From Methylophaga sp. (GTDB lineage Bacteria; Pseudomonadota; Gammaproteobacteria; Nitrosococcales; Methylophagaceae), in NCBI GenBank assembly GCA_020831825.1, contig JAFIFW010000005.1:248001-312000 (forward strand): a stretch of DNA of 64,000 nt, given 5' to 3'. The number at the start of each line of letters is the position of its first letter. The first letter of the stretch is position 1. This document shows, one piece after another, positions 44,362-54,397 of this stretch. The position numbers and the translations under genes were made by a program. The notes under the pieces were generated by a model. It was not told the origin of the DNA. It searched no databases and was given only the letters and a program-made list of their open reading frames with translations.

Positions 44362-46662
44362 TCAGGCGGCCTTGACCAATTGTTGGCGACATGACTTTGC
44401 TGCCTCCACCATTGCTGCCAGTGCAGGATGTACTTCTTCCCAACGACGGGTTTTTAGCCCACAGTCCGGATTGATCCACAAACGCTCATTGGGAATGCGT
44501 TGCGCAGCCAGGGTCATTAAGTCGATGATTTGGCTGACCTCAGGAGTATTCGGGCTATGAATGTCATACACTCCCGGTCCAATGGCATTGGGATATTCAA
44601 AGTCCCTGAACACATCCAACAGCTCCATATCGGAACGAGAGGTTTCGATAGTAATCACGTCAGCATCCATCGCTGCAATGGCTTCAATAATGTCATTGAA
44701 CTCCGAGTAGCACATATGGGTGTGAATCTGGGTTTCATCTCTTACGCCATTGGCGCTCAGTTTAAAGCTGAACACAGCCCAATCCAGATAGCTTTGCCAG
44801 TCAGAGCGGCGCAGTGGCAGGCCTTCACGCAAGGCGGCTTCATCGATCTGGATAATTTGTGTGCCGGCTTTCTCCAGATCCAGCACTTCATCACGTATTG
44901 CCAGCGCCAGTTGCAAACAGGTTTCTGAGCGTGGCTGATCATCACGAACAAAAGACCAGTTCAGCATGGTCACAGGGCCTGTCAACATGCCTTTGACCGG
45001 ACGTTGAGTGAGTGACTGAGCATAGCGAATCCAGTCCACAGTCATGGTTTTCGGTCGTTGAATATCGCCGAAAATAATCGGTGGTTTAACACAGCGGGAA
45101 CCGTATGATTGCACCCAGCCGAGCTCACTAAAGGCATAGCCGTCCAATTGGCTGCCAAAGTATTCAACCATGTCATTACGCTCGGCCTCACCGTGCACCA
45201 GAACATCCAGATCCAGTTGTTCCTGAAATTTGATAGCCAGATTGATTTCTCGATGCATGTCTTGCTGATATTCAGCAAAGTCAATGGCGCCATCACGATA
45301 TAACTTACGGGTACGTCTGATATCAGCGGTTTGTGGAAACGAGCCGATGGTGGTGGTTGGAAAGGCCGGCAGTTTGAGTTTTTGTTGTTGGATGTCAGCC
45401 CGAGCTGCATAGGGACTTTGCCGCTCAGCTAGTACGGGCTCTAGCTGCTCGCAACGCTGCTTGACCGCAAGGTTGTTGACACGGCTGGATTGTTGACGGC
45501 TTGAGATGGCCCTTGCATTGTCGGCCAGAGCCTCGGCAACACTGTCTCTGCCATGATTTAACGCACTAGCAATAATACTGAGTTCATCCAGTTTTTGATC
45601 GGCAAAAGCCAGCCAGAATTTGATTTCCGGATCCAGTTTTTGTTCAAGCTGTAGATCAATGGGCACATGCAGTAAGGAGCATGAAGGTGCTATCCACAAA
45701 CGATCTTGCAGACGTTGGTGAATCGGTTCAATGCGATCCAGGATCTCTGTCAGGTGACTGCGCCAGATATTTCTGCCGTTGATGATGCCGAGCGAGAGCA
45801 CTTTGGTGCTTGGCAGCCAGTCAACAACTTTATTGATTTCATCAGCCGCATTGACCGCATCCAGATGTAGTCCGCTTACCGGCAGCTCACAGGCCAGTTG
45901 CAGATTATCACGCAGCGGTCCGAAGTAGGTGGTCAGCAATGTTTTGACCGGCGATTTGCTCAATGAAAAATAAGCTTGGTTGAGTGCATGCGTCCATTGA
46001 GCGTCCAGCTCTGTGACCAACACCGGCTCATCGATTTGAACCCACTCAACACCGGCATTAGCCAACTGATCCAGAATTTGTGCATAGCAGGCCACCAGAT
46101 CATCCAGTAGTGCCAGTTTATCGGTGTTGTCTTTGCTTTTTCCCAGCCATAGATAACTGACTGGGCCCAGAATCACCGGTTTGGCATTGTGGCCTTGTGC
46201 GCAGGCTTCAGCCAGTTGGCTCAGTAATAGTTCTGCGTTGGCTTCAAATCGTGTCGCCTCGGAAAACTCTGGCACCAGATAGTGGTAGTTGGTATCAAAC
46301 CATTTGGTCATTTCTGCAGCCGCCACATTATGGCGGCAATGCTGTTCATTATCAGAGGCAGCATCACGACCACGTGCTGCCAGAAAATAGGCTTGCCAGG
46401 GCGTTGAAGCAGTTTGCTGGGCTCTGGCTGGCAGGTTGCTGACCATGACGCTGGTATCCAGTACATGATCGTAGAATGAAAAATCGCCGACAGGGACTAA
46501 ATCCAAAGCGGCTTGTTTCTGCCAGTTTTGGGCTCTTAATACTTCCCCGGTGTGGGTCAGCATGTCCAAATCTTTTTCACCACGCCAGTAGGCTTCCAGG
46601 GCAAATTTGAGTTCTCTTCGGCTGCCTATTCTGGGGTAACCGAGATTGTGTGTGGTAACCAT
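44362..46662 (-). CDS. metE: Cobalamin-independent methionine synthase
   Basis: A 766-residue two-barrel enzyme that moves the methyl group from methyl-tetrahydrofolate (triglutamate) to homocysteine. The N half starts [23 protein letters not shown]; the C half holds the zinc site in THMCYSEF (His, Cys), a Glu in [13 protein letters not shown] and Cys in [27 protein letters not shown] opens the second barrel. Length is normal. It is divergent from metR with 114 bases between, the standard arrangement, so MetR with homocysteine is the likely activator. No cobalamin or SAM riboswitch is visible upstream. Confidence 0.97.
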   Translation of the reverse strand: MVTTHNLGYPRIGSRRELKFALEAYWRGEKDLDMLTHTGEVLRAQNWQKQAALDLVPVGDFSFYDHVLDTSVMVSNLPARAQQTASTPWQAYFLAARGRDAASDNEQHCRHNVAAAEMTKWFDTNYHYLVPEFSEATRFEANAELLLSQLAEACAQGHNAKPVILGPVSYLWLGKSKDNTDKLALLDDLVACYAQILDQLANAGVEWVQIDEPVLVTELDAQWTHALNQAYFSLSKSPVKTLLTTYFGPLRDNLQLACELPVSGLHLDAVNAADEINKVVDWLPSTKVLSLGIINGRNIWRSHLTEILDRIEPIHQRLQDRLWIAPSCSLLHVPIDLQLEQKLDPEIKFWLAFADQKLDELSIIASALNHGRDSVAEALADNARAISSRQQSSRVNNLAVKQRCEQLEPVLAERQSPYAARADIQQQKLKLPAFPTTTIGSFPQTADIRRTRKLYRDGAIDFAEYQQDMHREINLAIKFQEQLDLDVLVHGEAERNDMVEYFGSQLDGYAFSELGWVQSYGSRCVKPPIIFGDIQRPKTMTVDWIRYAQSLTQRPVKGMLTGPVTMLNWSFVRDDQPRSETCLQLALAIRDEVLDLEKAGTQIIQIDEAALREGLPLRRSDWQSYLDWAVFSFKLSANGVRDETQIHTHMCYSEFNDIIEAIAAMDADVITIETSRSDMELLDVFRDFEYPNAIGPGVYDIHSPNTPEVSQIIDLMTLAAQRIPNERLWINPDCGLKTRRWEEVHPALAAMVEAAKSCRQQLVKAA

Positions 46663-46708
46663 AATGATTATTCCTTAACTGAAAGAGCAACAGGCTCCAG
46701 GAACAGCG

Positions 46709-46727
46709 AATTGTAAAGACAACAATT
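46709..46727. promoter_or_regulatory. Inverted repeat in the metE-metR gap
   Basis: AATTGT-AAAGACA-ACAATT is a perfect six-base dyad with a seven-base spacer, set about midway between the two divergent starts. The spacing resembles LysR-type operators (T-N11-A), but it does not match the E. coli MetR motif TGAA-N5-TTCA. It may be the MetR site of this lineage. Confidence 0.35.
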
Positions 46728-46776
46728 AATGAGGAATAATGATGGTTTTCTCGTTAACCATAAGGAAAGCTAATAA

Positions 46777-47664
46777 ATGATTGAGCGAAGTCATCTGCGA
46801 ATCATTGAGGCACTGGCAGATAATGGCAGTTTGACGGCGGCCGCCAACGCACTGCATCTGACACAACCGGCCCTGTCACACCAGATTCGCTACCTTGAAC
46901 AAAAGCTTGAATTGCCGCTTTGGCAAAGAGAAGGTCGCAAGTTGCGTCTGACCAATGGCGGTAAGTTGCTGTTGCAGATCGCAAGGCAAGTGTTGCCGGT
47001 GCTTGAGCAAGGTGAACAAACCCTGCGGGCTTATGCGTCAGGCAAACAAGGCATACTCAGACTGGGTGTTGAGTGTCATCCCTGTTATCAGTGGCTGAAA
47101 GGTTTATTGGCGGATTATTTACAGCAGCTGCCGGCGATGGATGTGGATATTGTTCATCAGTTTCAGTTTTCCGGCATCGAGGGATTGGTCAATCACCATA
47201 TTGATGTGCTGGTGACGCCGGACAAACTACAGCAAACAGGCGTTCATTTTGAGCCGGTGTTTGATTATGAGCTGGTATTACTGCTGCCGGAAAATCACTC
47301 ACTGGCGGGCCGAGCCTTTGTTGAAGCCGAATGCTTGCAGAATGAGTTATTGCTCACTTTTCCGGTCAGTCACGAACGACTCGACGTGTTCAGTCAGTTT
47401 CTCTGGCCTGCCAATATTCAGCCTGAAACCAAAGCCATGCAATCGCTGGATATCATGGTGCAAATGGTGCTGCTGGGGCGCGGTGTGACGGTGTTGCCGG
47501 ATTGGCTGGCAACAGAGTTATCACGACAAAGCAAGCTGACCTGGGTTTGTCTTGGCAGTTCTGGTGTGCCTAAAACCTTGTTTGCCGCGATTCGAGAGGA
47601 TGAAGTGGCCATTCCCTACATGCAAACCTTTGTTGAACTGGCAAAACAGCATCGCAAGGTTTGA
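46777..47664 (+). CDS. metR: LysR-type regulator of methionine synthesis
   Basis: A 295-residue LysR regulator with an N-terminal HTH (HLRIIEALADNGSLTAAANALHLTQPALSHQIRYLEQKL) and an effector domain beginning LRLGVECHPCYQWLKGLL, which is the MetR-type segment binding homocysteine. VTPDKLQQTGVHFEPVFDYELVLLLP and GRGVTVLPDWLATEL are also typical. A GGAAAG ribosome site precedes the ATG. Placed opposite metE. It ends 11 bases from the convergent receiver protein. Confidence 0.94.
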   Translation: MIERSHLRIIEALADNGSLTAAANALHLTQPALSHQIRYLEQKLELPLWQREGRKLRLTNGGKLLLQIARQVLPVLEQGEQTLRAYASGKQGILRLGVECHPCYQWLKGLLADYLQQLPAMDVDIVHQFQFSGIEGLVNHHIDVLVTPDKLQQTGVHFEPVFDYELVLLLPENHSLAGRAFVEAECLQNELLLTFPVSHERLDVFSQFLWPANIQPETKAMQSLDIMVQMVLLGRGVTVLPDWLATELSRQSKLTWVCLGSSGVPKTLFAAIREDEVAIPYMQTFVELAKQHRKV

Positions 47665-47675
47665 ATGGAGCAGAT

Positions 47676-48479
47676 CTAACCCAGCACGCGATACATCATT
47701 TCCCGAATGCTTTCTGGCTCAAAAGGTTTATCAAGGATGGCCGAGACACCGGATTGTTCGACTTGCTCAAGCCGTGATGGATCACGTTCAGTGGTCACCA
47801 GCAGAATCGGCAACAGGGTGTTGTTCATCTCATTACGAACGTAATTCACCAGTTGTTCGCCATTCATTTCTGGCATGTTTAAGTCGGTCAGCATCAGATC
47901 ATATTCATATTGCTGCAAAAGAAGCATTGCTTCGGAGCCATTCTCGGCCGAATCAATCGCATAAATGCCCATTTGATTCAAAACACGTTGAATATGATTT
48001 CTGGAAGTACTGCTGTCATCGACTATCAACAGGCGGATTTGGCTGACATCATAGTTCTCCAGGCTGATTTCCTGAGGTTCTATGTAGTCCATCGTGGTGC
48101 GAAGCGCACGTTTCAAATCGGCGTGATCGAAGGGTTTGGGCAGAATGGCGACCACGCCTGTCTGACGCAGTTTTTCCAGTGCGTCCGGTTTGCGCTCACT
48201 GGAAATCAACATAAAGTGTGTACTGTCGAAGCGATCTTCCTGTCGGAGTGTTTGCAACAGTTCATCAGCAGTCATATCCGGTAAGTACATGGCGCTGATA
48301 ATCAGATCGGGCGGGTATTTGCGAGCAAAGGCCAGTGCTTCCTGACCGTCTGCAACACCGTCGATGCGGCTAACCCCTGCTTGTTTGAGGTGGTTCATGA
48401 TCACTTTGAGCTGCATGGAGGATGGTTCTACCAGCAGGATTGCCAGTTGTGTAGCAAAGTGGTCAGAAGTTTCTGACAT
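47676..48479 (-). CDS. Tandem receiver-domain response regulator with degenerate first domain
   Basis: A 267-residue protein of two CheY-like receiver domains and no output domain. The first (residues 12-130) keeps the fold and the conserved Lys (ILPKPF) but has Ala63 in place of the phosphoryl-accepting Asp (PDLIISAMYLPDM), and EP instead of the DD acidic pair. The second (about 145-265) is intact: LLIVDDSSTSR, YDLMLTDLNMPEMNGE with the acceptor Asp, VTTE and LDKPF. The protein can thus be phosphorylated only on domain two and may act by binding a partner, such as a motor or kinase. No histidine kinase is adjacent. Start is the ATG after a TTG codon. Confidence 0.88.
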   Translation of the reverse strand: MSETSDHFATQLAILLVEPSSMQLKVIMNHLKQAGVSRIDGVADGQEALAFARKYPPDLIISAMYLPDMTADELLQTLRQEDRFDSTHFMLISSERKPDALEKLRQTGVVAILPKPFDHADLKRALRTTMDYIEPQEISLENYDVSQIRLLIVDDSSTSRNHIQRVLNQMGIYAIDSAENGSEAMLLLQQYEYDLMLTDLNMPEMNGEQLVNYVRNEMNNTLLPILLVTTERDPSRLEQVEQSGVSAILDKPFEPESIREMMYRVLG

Positions 48480-48484
48480 CAATC

Positions 48485-49039
48485 TTATGTCCTGAGCAAA
48501 TCGGTTTCGACTTGCTGTCGAAAAGTCGGGCCAAGCAGTTTTTCGATAATTGCGAGGGAAAAATCCAGCGCAGTGCCCGGCCCACGTGAGGTAATGATAT
48601 TGCCGTCGACTTCAACCGGCAGGTCGCTAAGATGAATGTCGTTCCAATCTTTGCTCTGTAACACGCCCTGATAGGCGGTCGCCCGTTTGCCTGACAATAC
48701 ACCGGCATGTGCCAGCACCAGCGGCGCAGCGCAGATGGCTGCAACAGCGCCGTCAGCCTGATTTAGCCGCTTGATGATAGTGTGAATGCGATTGTCCGCA
48801 TTCAGGTTGTTGGTGCCCGGCTGGCCGCCGGGCAGAACCAGCATGTCAAATTCGTCGTTCATCACTTCACTAAGTGTTGAATCAGCAATCAATGAGATAT
48901 CGTGGCTACCTGTGACTTGCCTTTGCTCATTGAGGCTCGCGGTGGTGACACTGATACCTGCTCGGCGTAGCAGATCGATAGCGGAGATCGCTTCGAGCTC
49001 TTCAAATCCATCCGCGAGCGGTATCAGGACTGTGGGCAT
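48485..49039 (-). CDS. yajL: DJ-1/PfpI family protein (YajL-like)
   Basis: A 184-residue protein of the DJ-1 superfamily. The nucleophile Cys103 is in VAAICAAPLVLAHAGVL, with Glu15 or its neighbour in DGFEELEA as partner; VLPGGQPGTNNL and TSRGPGTALDFSLAIIE are family marks of YajL/ThiJ. The family includes glyoxalase III or deglycase-type activities and chaperone-like protection against oxidative stress; the exact in vivo reaction is debated. The start is ATG at MPTVLIPLADG, three codons inside an open TTG. It lies 10 bases after ctpA on the same strand. Confidence 0.9.
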   Translation of the reverse strand: MPTVLIPLADGFEELEAISAIDLLRRAGISVTTASLNEQRQVTGSHDISLIADSTLSEVMNDEFDMLVLPGGQPGTNNLNADNRIHTIIKRLNQADGAVAAICAAPLVLAHAGVLSGKRATAYQGVLQSKDWNDIHLSDLPVEVDGNIITSRGPGTALDFSLAIIEKLLGPTFRQQVETDLLRT

Positions 49040-49049
49040 AGGTTTCAAC

Positions 49050-50354
49050 TCATGGGCGTGGATTGAGAATATTCATTCCTTTGAGTAGATTCAAGCCCTG
49101 AGCCAGAACATAGTCACGTATTTCTAGTGGCTCTTTGGGTTCATTTGCTTCATCAGCTTCTTCGGATTTTGGCTTGCCGTTATCAAGCGCCCGTGACAAG
49201 TCTTGTTCACGAACTGGTGAGAAAGCGCTGCGCTCTGCTGCCGTCACCTGAATACCATCAATTACAATGTCAGGCGCAATTCCCTCTGCCTGAATGGAAC
49301 GTCCAGACGGGGTGTAATAACGCGCCGTAGTCAGTTTGACCGCAGTATTGTTATTGAGTGGCATTACCGTTTGCACAGAGCCCTTACCGAAGGTCTTGCT
49401 GCCGATGACTACAGCACGTTGGTGGTCTTGTAAGGCACCGGCGACAATTTCAGAGGCAGATGCGGAGCCACCATTAACCAGCACAACAATGGGAGCACCG
49501 TTAATCAAATCGCCAGGCTTGGCATGGAAGCGTTGCTTGGCATCAGCAATGCGTCCTTCGGTGTAAACAATGGTGCCCTTGTTAATGAAGGCATCGGAAA
49601 CTTCAACGGCCGCATCCAGAACCCCGCCAGGGTTGTTACGCATGTCCAGAATCAGGCCTTTCAGAGAACCGTTGTTTTCCTCTTTGAGTGCATTGACGGC
49701 CTCACGAAGTGCGGCGCCTGTCGGAGACTGGAACGTGGTGATTCGAACATAGCCATAGCCAGGTTCAAGCATTTCATGACGGACACTGCGAACCCGGATG
49801 ATGTCACGAACCAGTTCAATTTTGATCGGTTGATCGGCGCCTTCGCGCATGATGGTCAGCATCAGTGGAGTGCCGGGTTCCCCGCGCATGATTTCAACTG
49901 CTTCATTCAGGCTCATGCCTTTGACCGGTGTGTCATCGAGACGAATGATAAGGTCACCGGCCATCACACCGCCACGGGCGGCTGGCGTGTCATCGATTGG
50001 AGCAACTACTTTGACAAAACCATCTTCCATGCTGACTTCGATACCCAGACCACCAAATTGTCCTGAGGTGCCTTCACGCAGATCCTGGAATGCTGATACA
50101 TCAAGATAAGCAGAGTGTGGATCCAGACCTGACAGCATGCCTCTGATGGCATTTTCCAGCAGTTCGCGATCGTCTACCGTGTCAACAAAGCTGCTTTTGA
50201 TGCGACCAAAAATCTCAGAAAAGGCGCGCAGGTCCTCTAGAGGAATATCAGGTTTGACGTTCCTGTCTGCAAATACCATTTGGCCGAAAACCAGCGACAC
50301 GCCCAGTAGCGCACCGGCAGATATCAGTCCAATGTCACGTCGTAAAAAACTCAT
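49050..50354 (-). CDS. ctpA: Carboxyl-terminal processing protease (S41)
   Basis: A 434-residue periplasmic serine protease. An N-terminal signal anchor (residues 9-30) is followed by a helical region, a PDZ domain (about 95-170, with GGLGIEVSMEDGFVKVVAPIDDTPAARGGVMAGDLIIRLD) and the S41 core. The catalytic Ser is in NGGSASASEIVAGALQDH and the Lys in GSKTFGKGSVQTVMPL. NNPGGVLDAAVEVSDAFI precedes them. Such proteases trim lipoproteins and peptidoglycan enzymes. The gene sits behind envC, a common gpmI-envC-ctpA order, suggesting joint control of cell-wall hydrolysis. A charged tail (residues 395-415) is variable. Confidence 0.94.
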   Translation of the reverse strand: MSFLRRDIGLISAGALLGVSLVFGQMVFADRNVKPDIPLEDLRAFSEIFGRIKSSFVDTVDDRELLENAIRGMLSGLDPHSAYLDVSAFQDLREGTSGQFGGLGIEVSMEDGFVKVVAPIDDTPAARGGVMAGDLIIRLDDTPVKGMSLNEAVEIMRGEPGTPLMLTIMREGADQPIKIELVRDIIRVRSVRHEMLEPGYGYVRITTFQSPTGAALREAVNALKEENNGSLKGLILDMRNNPGGVLDAAVEVSDAFINKGTIVYTEGRIADAKQRFHAKPGDLINGAPIVVLVNGGSASASEIVAGALQDHQRAVVIGSKTFGKGSVQTVMPLNNNTAVKLTTARYYTPSGRSIQAEGIAPDIVIDGIQVTAAERSAFSPVREQDLSRALDNGKPKSEEADEANEPKEPLEIRDYVLAQGLNLLKGMNILNPRP

Positions 50355-50378
50355 AATTATCCCTTCTTAAAACCTGAT

Positions 50379-51527
50379 TCAGCTGCGTTTTTCCAGCCAG
50401 TTGACTGGATTGACGGGTTGACCTTTATGGCGAATTTCGAAATAGAGTCCTGCCTGTTGCCGAATGCCCTGGTTGCCGGTTTGTGCGATGGTTTCGCCTA
50501 CGGTGACCGTGTCGCCGACATCCTTGAGCAGGGCATCGTTGTTGCCATACAAGCTCATGAACTGATCACCGTGATCGACAATAATCAACAGCCCGAAACC
50601 TCGAAGCCATTCAGAAAAAACCACGCGTCCGGATGCGACAGCCTTGACGTCGGTGCCTGGCGCCGAATCTATCATGATTCCTTGCCATTTGAGTGTACCA
50701 ACATTTCTTGAGCTGCCATAGTGTGCCAACACTTTTCCGCGCACTGGCCAATTCAATCTGCCATTGAGACTGGTAAAGGGTTGTGTTGGTTTCACTGTTG
50801 ACGGCGGTGATGCTCTCTTAGCTTGTTGACGTGCCAGCGAATCGATCAGGTTTTGCAGTTGCTGTTCCTGACTTCTCAGCTCTGAAAGCCGGGCATCCTG
50901 CGAGGCAATTTTCTGATCAAGTGCAGCCAATGTTGCCTGCCGTGCTTCGGTTTGTGCCTGCAATGATGCCTGTTTTTGCTTTTGTGTCTCATATAACGAC
51001 TGCAGTTCACGCTGTGCGGCAAACACCTGTTTTTGCTCGTCGCTCAGGCTGGCCAGTACCTGATCAATCTCTTCGAGCTGTTGTCGTCGGGCATCGTTGA
51101 AGTAACGATAATAAACATTGCCTCGTGACAGCAGCGCGGGATCCTGCTGATTCAGCAACATTTTCATATAGCCGGGCTGACTGTTGATAAACGCCGCCCG
51201 AAGCTGTTCATAGAGGGCTTCAAGCTGTTCGCTTTGCATCATTTGCTGTTGATCAAGTTGCTGGTTAAGCACCGTCAGCTGACGATCCTGCGTACGGATT
51301 TTTTCGTTGAGACTTGCCAGCTCGCGACTGATCGCCGACACCTTCATGCTCTGGACTTGGAGTTGTTTGTAGAGGCTTTCCTTGTCAGCCTTGTTGCTGG
51401 CCAAATCCTGACTGAGCGTTTTTATTTCGTCTCTGACGGATTCCAGCTGTTGCGTAGAGTCCTGCGCGTGCCCCACAGTTATTAACGCACTGCTGAGTAA
51501 TATCAGAACCAGACTGGCCATCGTCAT
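50379..51527 (-). CDS. envC: Murein hydrolase activator EnvC
   Basis: A 382-residue periplasmic protein: signal peptide ([20 protein letters not shown]), long coiled coil (about residues 25-245, with heptads such as [19 protein letters not shown]) and a C-terminal LytM domain (about 265-380). In the LytM domain the zinc ligands are replaced (GIMIDSAPG and GLYFEIRH in place of the HxxxD and HxH ligands), as in E. coli EnvC, which activates amidases AmiA/B at the septum rather than cutting itself. The start overlaps the gpmI stop as ATGA. An open frame extends further upstream inside gpmI without meaning. Confidence 0.93.
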   Translation of the reverse strand: MTMASLVLILLSSALITVGHAQDSTQQLESVRDEIKTLSQDLASNKADKESLYKQLQVQSMKVSAISRELASLNEKIRTQDRQLTVLNQQLDQQQMMQSEQLEALYEQLRAAFINSQPGYMKMLLNQQDPALLSRGNVYYRYFNDARRQQLEEIDQVLASLSDEQKQVFAAQRELQSLYETQKQKQASLQAQTEARQATLAALDQKIASQDARLSELRSQEQQLQNLIDSLARQQAKRASPPSTVKPTQPFTSLNGRLNWPVRGKVLAHYGSSRNVGTLKWQGIMIDSAPGTDVKAVASGRVVFSEWLRGFGLLIIVDHGDQFMSLYGNNDALLKDVGDTVTVGETIAQTGNQGIRQQAGLYFEIRHKGQPVNPVNWLEKRS

Positions 51528-53065
51528 GATAATGGCTTCAACTCCACTAACACGTGCTTGTTCATCTCGGGAGGTATAGGCGCATTGAGTAATGACAGCA
51601 TGGTTGGGGCAATATCTGACAAACAGCCATGTTCTGCGCATTTGGCTGGGCGGCCGGCATAAAGAAATGGCACCAGATTGCTGGTGTGAGCGGTATGGGC
51701 CTGACCACTGTCGCTATCACGCATTCTTTCAGCATTGCCATGATCGGCGGTCACCAGCATTTCTCCGCCAGTTTCCAGCAACGCCGACCAGATCTTTCCG
51801 AGGCAATTGTCAAGGGTTTCAATGGCCTTCACTGCTGCATCAAAATTACCGGTGTGGCCAACCATGTCGGCATTGGCGAAGTTACAAATGACCACGTCAT
51901 ACTTGTTGCTGTGTATGGCTTTGACCAACTGATCGGTGACTTCTGGTGCACTCATTTCCGGCATTTCGTCGTAGGTTTTGACCTTGGGAGATGGAATCAG
52001 GATGCGATCCTCACCTTCGAAGGGCTCCTCCCTGCCACCATTGAAAAAGAAAGTGACATGTGCGTATTTTTCGGTTTCGGCGATACGCAGCTGGGTCATG
52101 CCGATGGCGGCGAGGTATTCACCCAGGATATTGGTGAGCTTTTCAGGGGGGTAAGCCGCCGGGATATCGTAGTCTTTCTTGTACTCGGTGAGGCTGACAA
52201 ACTGTCCGAGCTTTATACCGCGTGGCTTTTCAAAGCCGTTGAAGTCGAGGTCAATAAAGCATTCACTTAACTCACGAGCACGGTCTGAGCGAAAGTTCAT
52301 GAATACGATGCTGTCGCCATCTTGTATTTGAACTGGCTCACCGATAGCGGTGCATTGAACAAACTCATCGCTTTCGTCACGCTGGTAAGCCATTTCAAGT
52401 GCCTGGCTCGCCGTGTCTGCCTGAAACTCGGATTGACCTTCAGCAATCGCCAGGTAGGCTTTTTCGACGCGCTCCCAGCGTTTATCTCTGTCCATGGCAA
52501 AAAAACGGCCACACAATGTGGCAAAGCGCCCTGCTCCCAGGGTCTGAAACTTTTCTTCCATGCGCTCGATGAAAGTCTGTGCGGAACGTGGCGGCGTATC
52601 ACGACCATCCAGAAAAGCATGCAGATACACCTGCTTTGCTCCTCGTTCGACGGCCAGTTGAACCATGGCTTGAAGATGTTCTTCGTGACTGTGCACGCCA
52701 CCATCGGATAGCAGGCCCATGATGTGGACGGCTTTGTGATTGGCAACGGCATTATCAACCGCACTGGTCAGTGATTTGTTGCTGAAAAAACTGCCGGTTT
52801 GAATGGCTCGACTGATGCGGGTGAACTCCTGATACACAACACGACCAGCGCCGATGTTGAGATGACCCACTTCAGAGTTGCCCATCTGGTCACCGGGCAG
52901 GCCCACGCCAGCGCCTGAGGCATCAATCAGCGTGTGTGGCTGCTCTTGCCAGAGTGAGTCCCACACCGGGGTGTTTGCCGCCAGAATAGCGTTGTCTTCG
53001 GGACTTTCACTATGGCCCCAGCCATCAAGAATAATCAGCGCCAAAGGGCGGTGAGCTCGATTCAT
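51524..53065 (-). CDS. gpmI: Cofactor-independent phosphoglycerate mutase
   Basis: A 513-residue dimanganese enzyme interconverting 3- and 2-phosphoglycerate. Motifs: [18 protein letters not shown] (metal), [22 protein letters not shown] (catalytic Ser), [40 protein letters not shown] and [10 protein letters not shown] (metal ligands). Start at MNRAHRPLA is placed by AAGGA upstream, giving the usual length; 26 more codons are open but unconserved. It leads the gpmI-envC-ctpA-yajL unit. It is divergent from the ArsR gene across 251 bases. Confidence 0.96.
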   Translation of the reverse strand: MNRAHRPLALIILDGWGHSESPEDNAILAANTPVWDSLWQEQPHTLIDASGAGVGLPGDQMGNSEVGHLNIGAGRVVYQEFTRISRAIQTGSFFSNKSLTSAVDNAVANHKAVHIMGLLSDGGVHSHEEHLQAMVQLAVERGAKQVYLHAFLDGRDTPPRSAQTFIERMEEKFQTLGAGRFATLCGRFFAMDRDKRWERVEKAYLAIAEGQSEFQADTASQALEMAYQRDESDEFVQCTAIGEPVQIQDGDSIVFMNFRSDRARELSECFIDLDFNGFEKPRGIKLGQFVSLTEYKKDYDIPAAYPPEKLTNILGEYLAAIGMTQLRIAETEKYAHVTFFFNGGREEPFEGEDRILIPSPKVKTYDEMPEMSAPEVTDQLVKAIHSNKYDVVICNFANADMVGHTGNFDAAVKAIETLDNCLGKIWSALLETGGEMLVTADHGNAERMRDSDSGQAHTAHTSNLVPFLYAGRPAKCAEHGCLSDIAPTMLSLLNAPIPPEMNKHVLVELKPLS

Positions 53066-53280
53066 GTTTCGGTCCTTAATTGTAGTGGTGTCAGGGTTTG
53101 TTTGCCTTTTGCATGTCATCACCGGGTAATGACGAAAGGGCAAGCAGGAGCTGACTTGCCATTAGATTAAGCAATTCCGGCTTGTCTAATGGCTCAGACA
53201 GCCGATTTGCCGGATCTTCAGCCTTGCTTTAAGGCAATACATGCAAATTGCTTACAATGGCGTGTATTATATGGTCTTTT

Positions 53281-53298
53281 GTGACGATTTACAGTCAC
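53281..53298. promoter_or_regulatory. Inverted repeat before the ArsR-type gene
   Basis: GTGAC-GATTTACA-GTCAC is a perfect five-base dyad with an eight-base spacer, 18 bases upstream of the GTG start. ArsR-family repressors often bind such dyads at their own promoter. The match is short and untested. The rest of the gap 53066-53316 shows no other strong element, apart from AT-rich TATTATAT at 53265. Confidence 0.3.
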
Positions 53299-53316
53299 GA
53301 GTAGATTGGAAATGTT

Positions 53317-53643
53317 GTGAATCCAGCAGCACATACACAGATGATAAGCCATGAAAGTGACATTGAGCGGGCTGCATTTGCACTCAAGGCAATGTCGCAC
53401 CCGTTGCGTCTGAAAATACTTTGCACCCTGGGTGATCAGGAACTAGCGGTACAAGATATCGTCGACCACGTTGGCACCACGCAGAGCAACATTTCCCAGC
53501 ACCTTGCGAAATTGCGCGATAAGGAAATTCTTGCATCCAGACGTGATGCAAATCGAATTTACTACCGGGTAAAAGATGACAGAACCTTGCGCTTGATAGA
53601 AATGATGCGCGATGTTTTTTGTCGTGAGCATAGTGCCGATTAA
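53317..53643 (+). CDS. ArsR-family transcription regulator
   Basis: A 108-residue winged-helix repressor: AFALKAMSHPLRLKILCTLGDQELAVQDIVDHVG, recognition helix TTQSNISQHLAKLRDKEI, wing SRRDANRIYYRVKDD and a C-terminal dimer helix with FC. The metal-binding ELCVC box of ArsR/SmtB is absent (the alpha-3 region reads ELAVQDIV), so it may sense sulfur species or redox through its two cysteines, or need no ligand. It starts at GTG with GGA at the proper distance. It lies 33 bases before the rhodanese gene, in one strand with grxC and secB, fitting a BigR/YgaV-like link to sulfur metabolism. Confidence 0.85.
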   Translation: MNPAAHTQMISHESDIERAAFALKAMSHPLRLKILCTLGDQELAVQDIVDHVGTTQSNISQHLAKLRDKEILASRRDANRIYYRVKDDRTLRLIEMMRDVFCREHSAD

Positions 53644-53676
53644 ACCCACCAAACTGATAACCCAGAGCTGAGGTAT

Positions 53677-54102
53677 ATGGAAAACATAGGCGAATTCATC
53701 ATCAACCACTGGATACTTTCATCACTGTTCGTGATCCTGTTGTGGCTGATTTTCTCCGAGAGCATCAACCGTCGTCTAAGCGGTGTGCACGTGATTGATG
53801 TGCAACAGGCTGTCAACCTGGTAAATCAGCAAAAAGGCCAGTTTGTCGATATTCGTGACAAAGAAGCCTTCGAAACATCCCACATCAGTGATGCACTGCA
53901 CGTGCCTGCCGCAGAGATTGAGCAGAAGGCCGGCAAAGGCAAGCTAAAAAACACTGAACAGCCGCTGGTTGTGGTGTGTGATAGCGGTCAAAAAGCTCGT
54001 GCAGCAGCAAAGCAATTCAAAAGCAAAGGTCATACCCAGGTTTTTGTGCTGGGTGGCGGCTTACATGCGTGGCGTGAAGCACGCCTGCCCCTGTTTGGCT
54101 GA
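53677..54102 (+). CDS. Membrane-anchored rhodanese-like protein
   Basis: A 141-residue protein with an N-terminal membrane helix (residues 11-27, WILSSLFVILLWLIF) and one rhodanese domain (about 37-140). The active-site Cys101 lies in VVVCDSGQKARAAAKQF and the domain closes with VFVLGGGLHAW. Single-domain rhodaneses carry persulfide sulfur from thiosulfate or thiol donors. It is the common neighbour of grxC and secB in gammaproteobacteria (YibN-type). It starts at ATG with GAGG upstream, and grxC begins five bases after it. Confidence 0.9.
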   Translation: MENIGEFIINHWILSSLFVILLWLIFSESINRRLSGVHVIDVQQAVNLVNQQKGQFVDIRDKEAFETSHISDALHVPAAEIEQKAGKGKLKNTEQPLVVVCDSGQKARAAAKQFKSKGHTQVFVLGGGLHAWREARLPLFG

Positions 54103-54107
54103 AGTTC

Positions 54108-54368
54108 ATGGCAGAAGTTGTTATCTATTCCTCGGCGCATTGTCCGTACTGTGTGATGGCCAAGCAGTTACTGGAGCGCAAAGCTGTTCACTATCAGGAG
54201 ATTCGGGTGGATCTGGATCCTGACAAACGCCAGGAAATGATGCAGAAAAGCCGTCAACGAACCGTACCGCAGATTTTCATCAACGGTAAACACGTCGGTG
54301 GATATACTGACTTGGCACAACTACAGCGCAACAATCAGCTTGATAGTTTGCTTGCCGTAAGTTCATAA
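54108..54368 (+). CDS. grxC: Glutaredoxin 3
   Basis: An 86-residue thiol-disulfide oxidoreductase with active site CPYC (Cys12-Cys15, in SSAHCPYCVMAKQLL), the cis-Pro loop RTVPQIFING and the glutathione-binding GGYTDLAQL. It reduces protein disulfides and mixed disulfides using glutathione. It sits between the rhodanese and secB in the usual yibN-grxC-secB-gpsA order. Confidence 0.96.
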   Translation: MAEVVIYSSAHCPYCVMAKQLLERKAVHYQEIRVDLDPDKRQEMMQKSRQRTVPQIFINGKHVGGYTDLAQLQRNNQLDSLLAVSS

Positions 54369-54397
54369 CATTTAAACAATAGAGAGAAGGACACAAC

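Noticed and set aside
46663..46776. A SAM or cobalamin riboswitch ahead of metE
   Set aside because: The 114-base gap is too short and shows none of the conserved core sequences or helices of those riboswitches.
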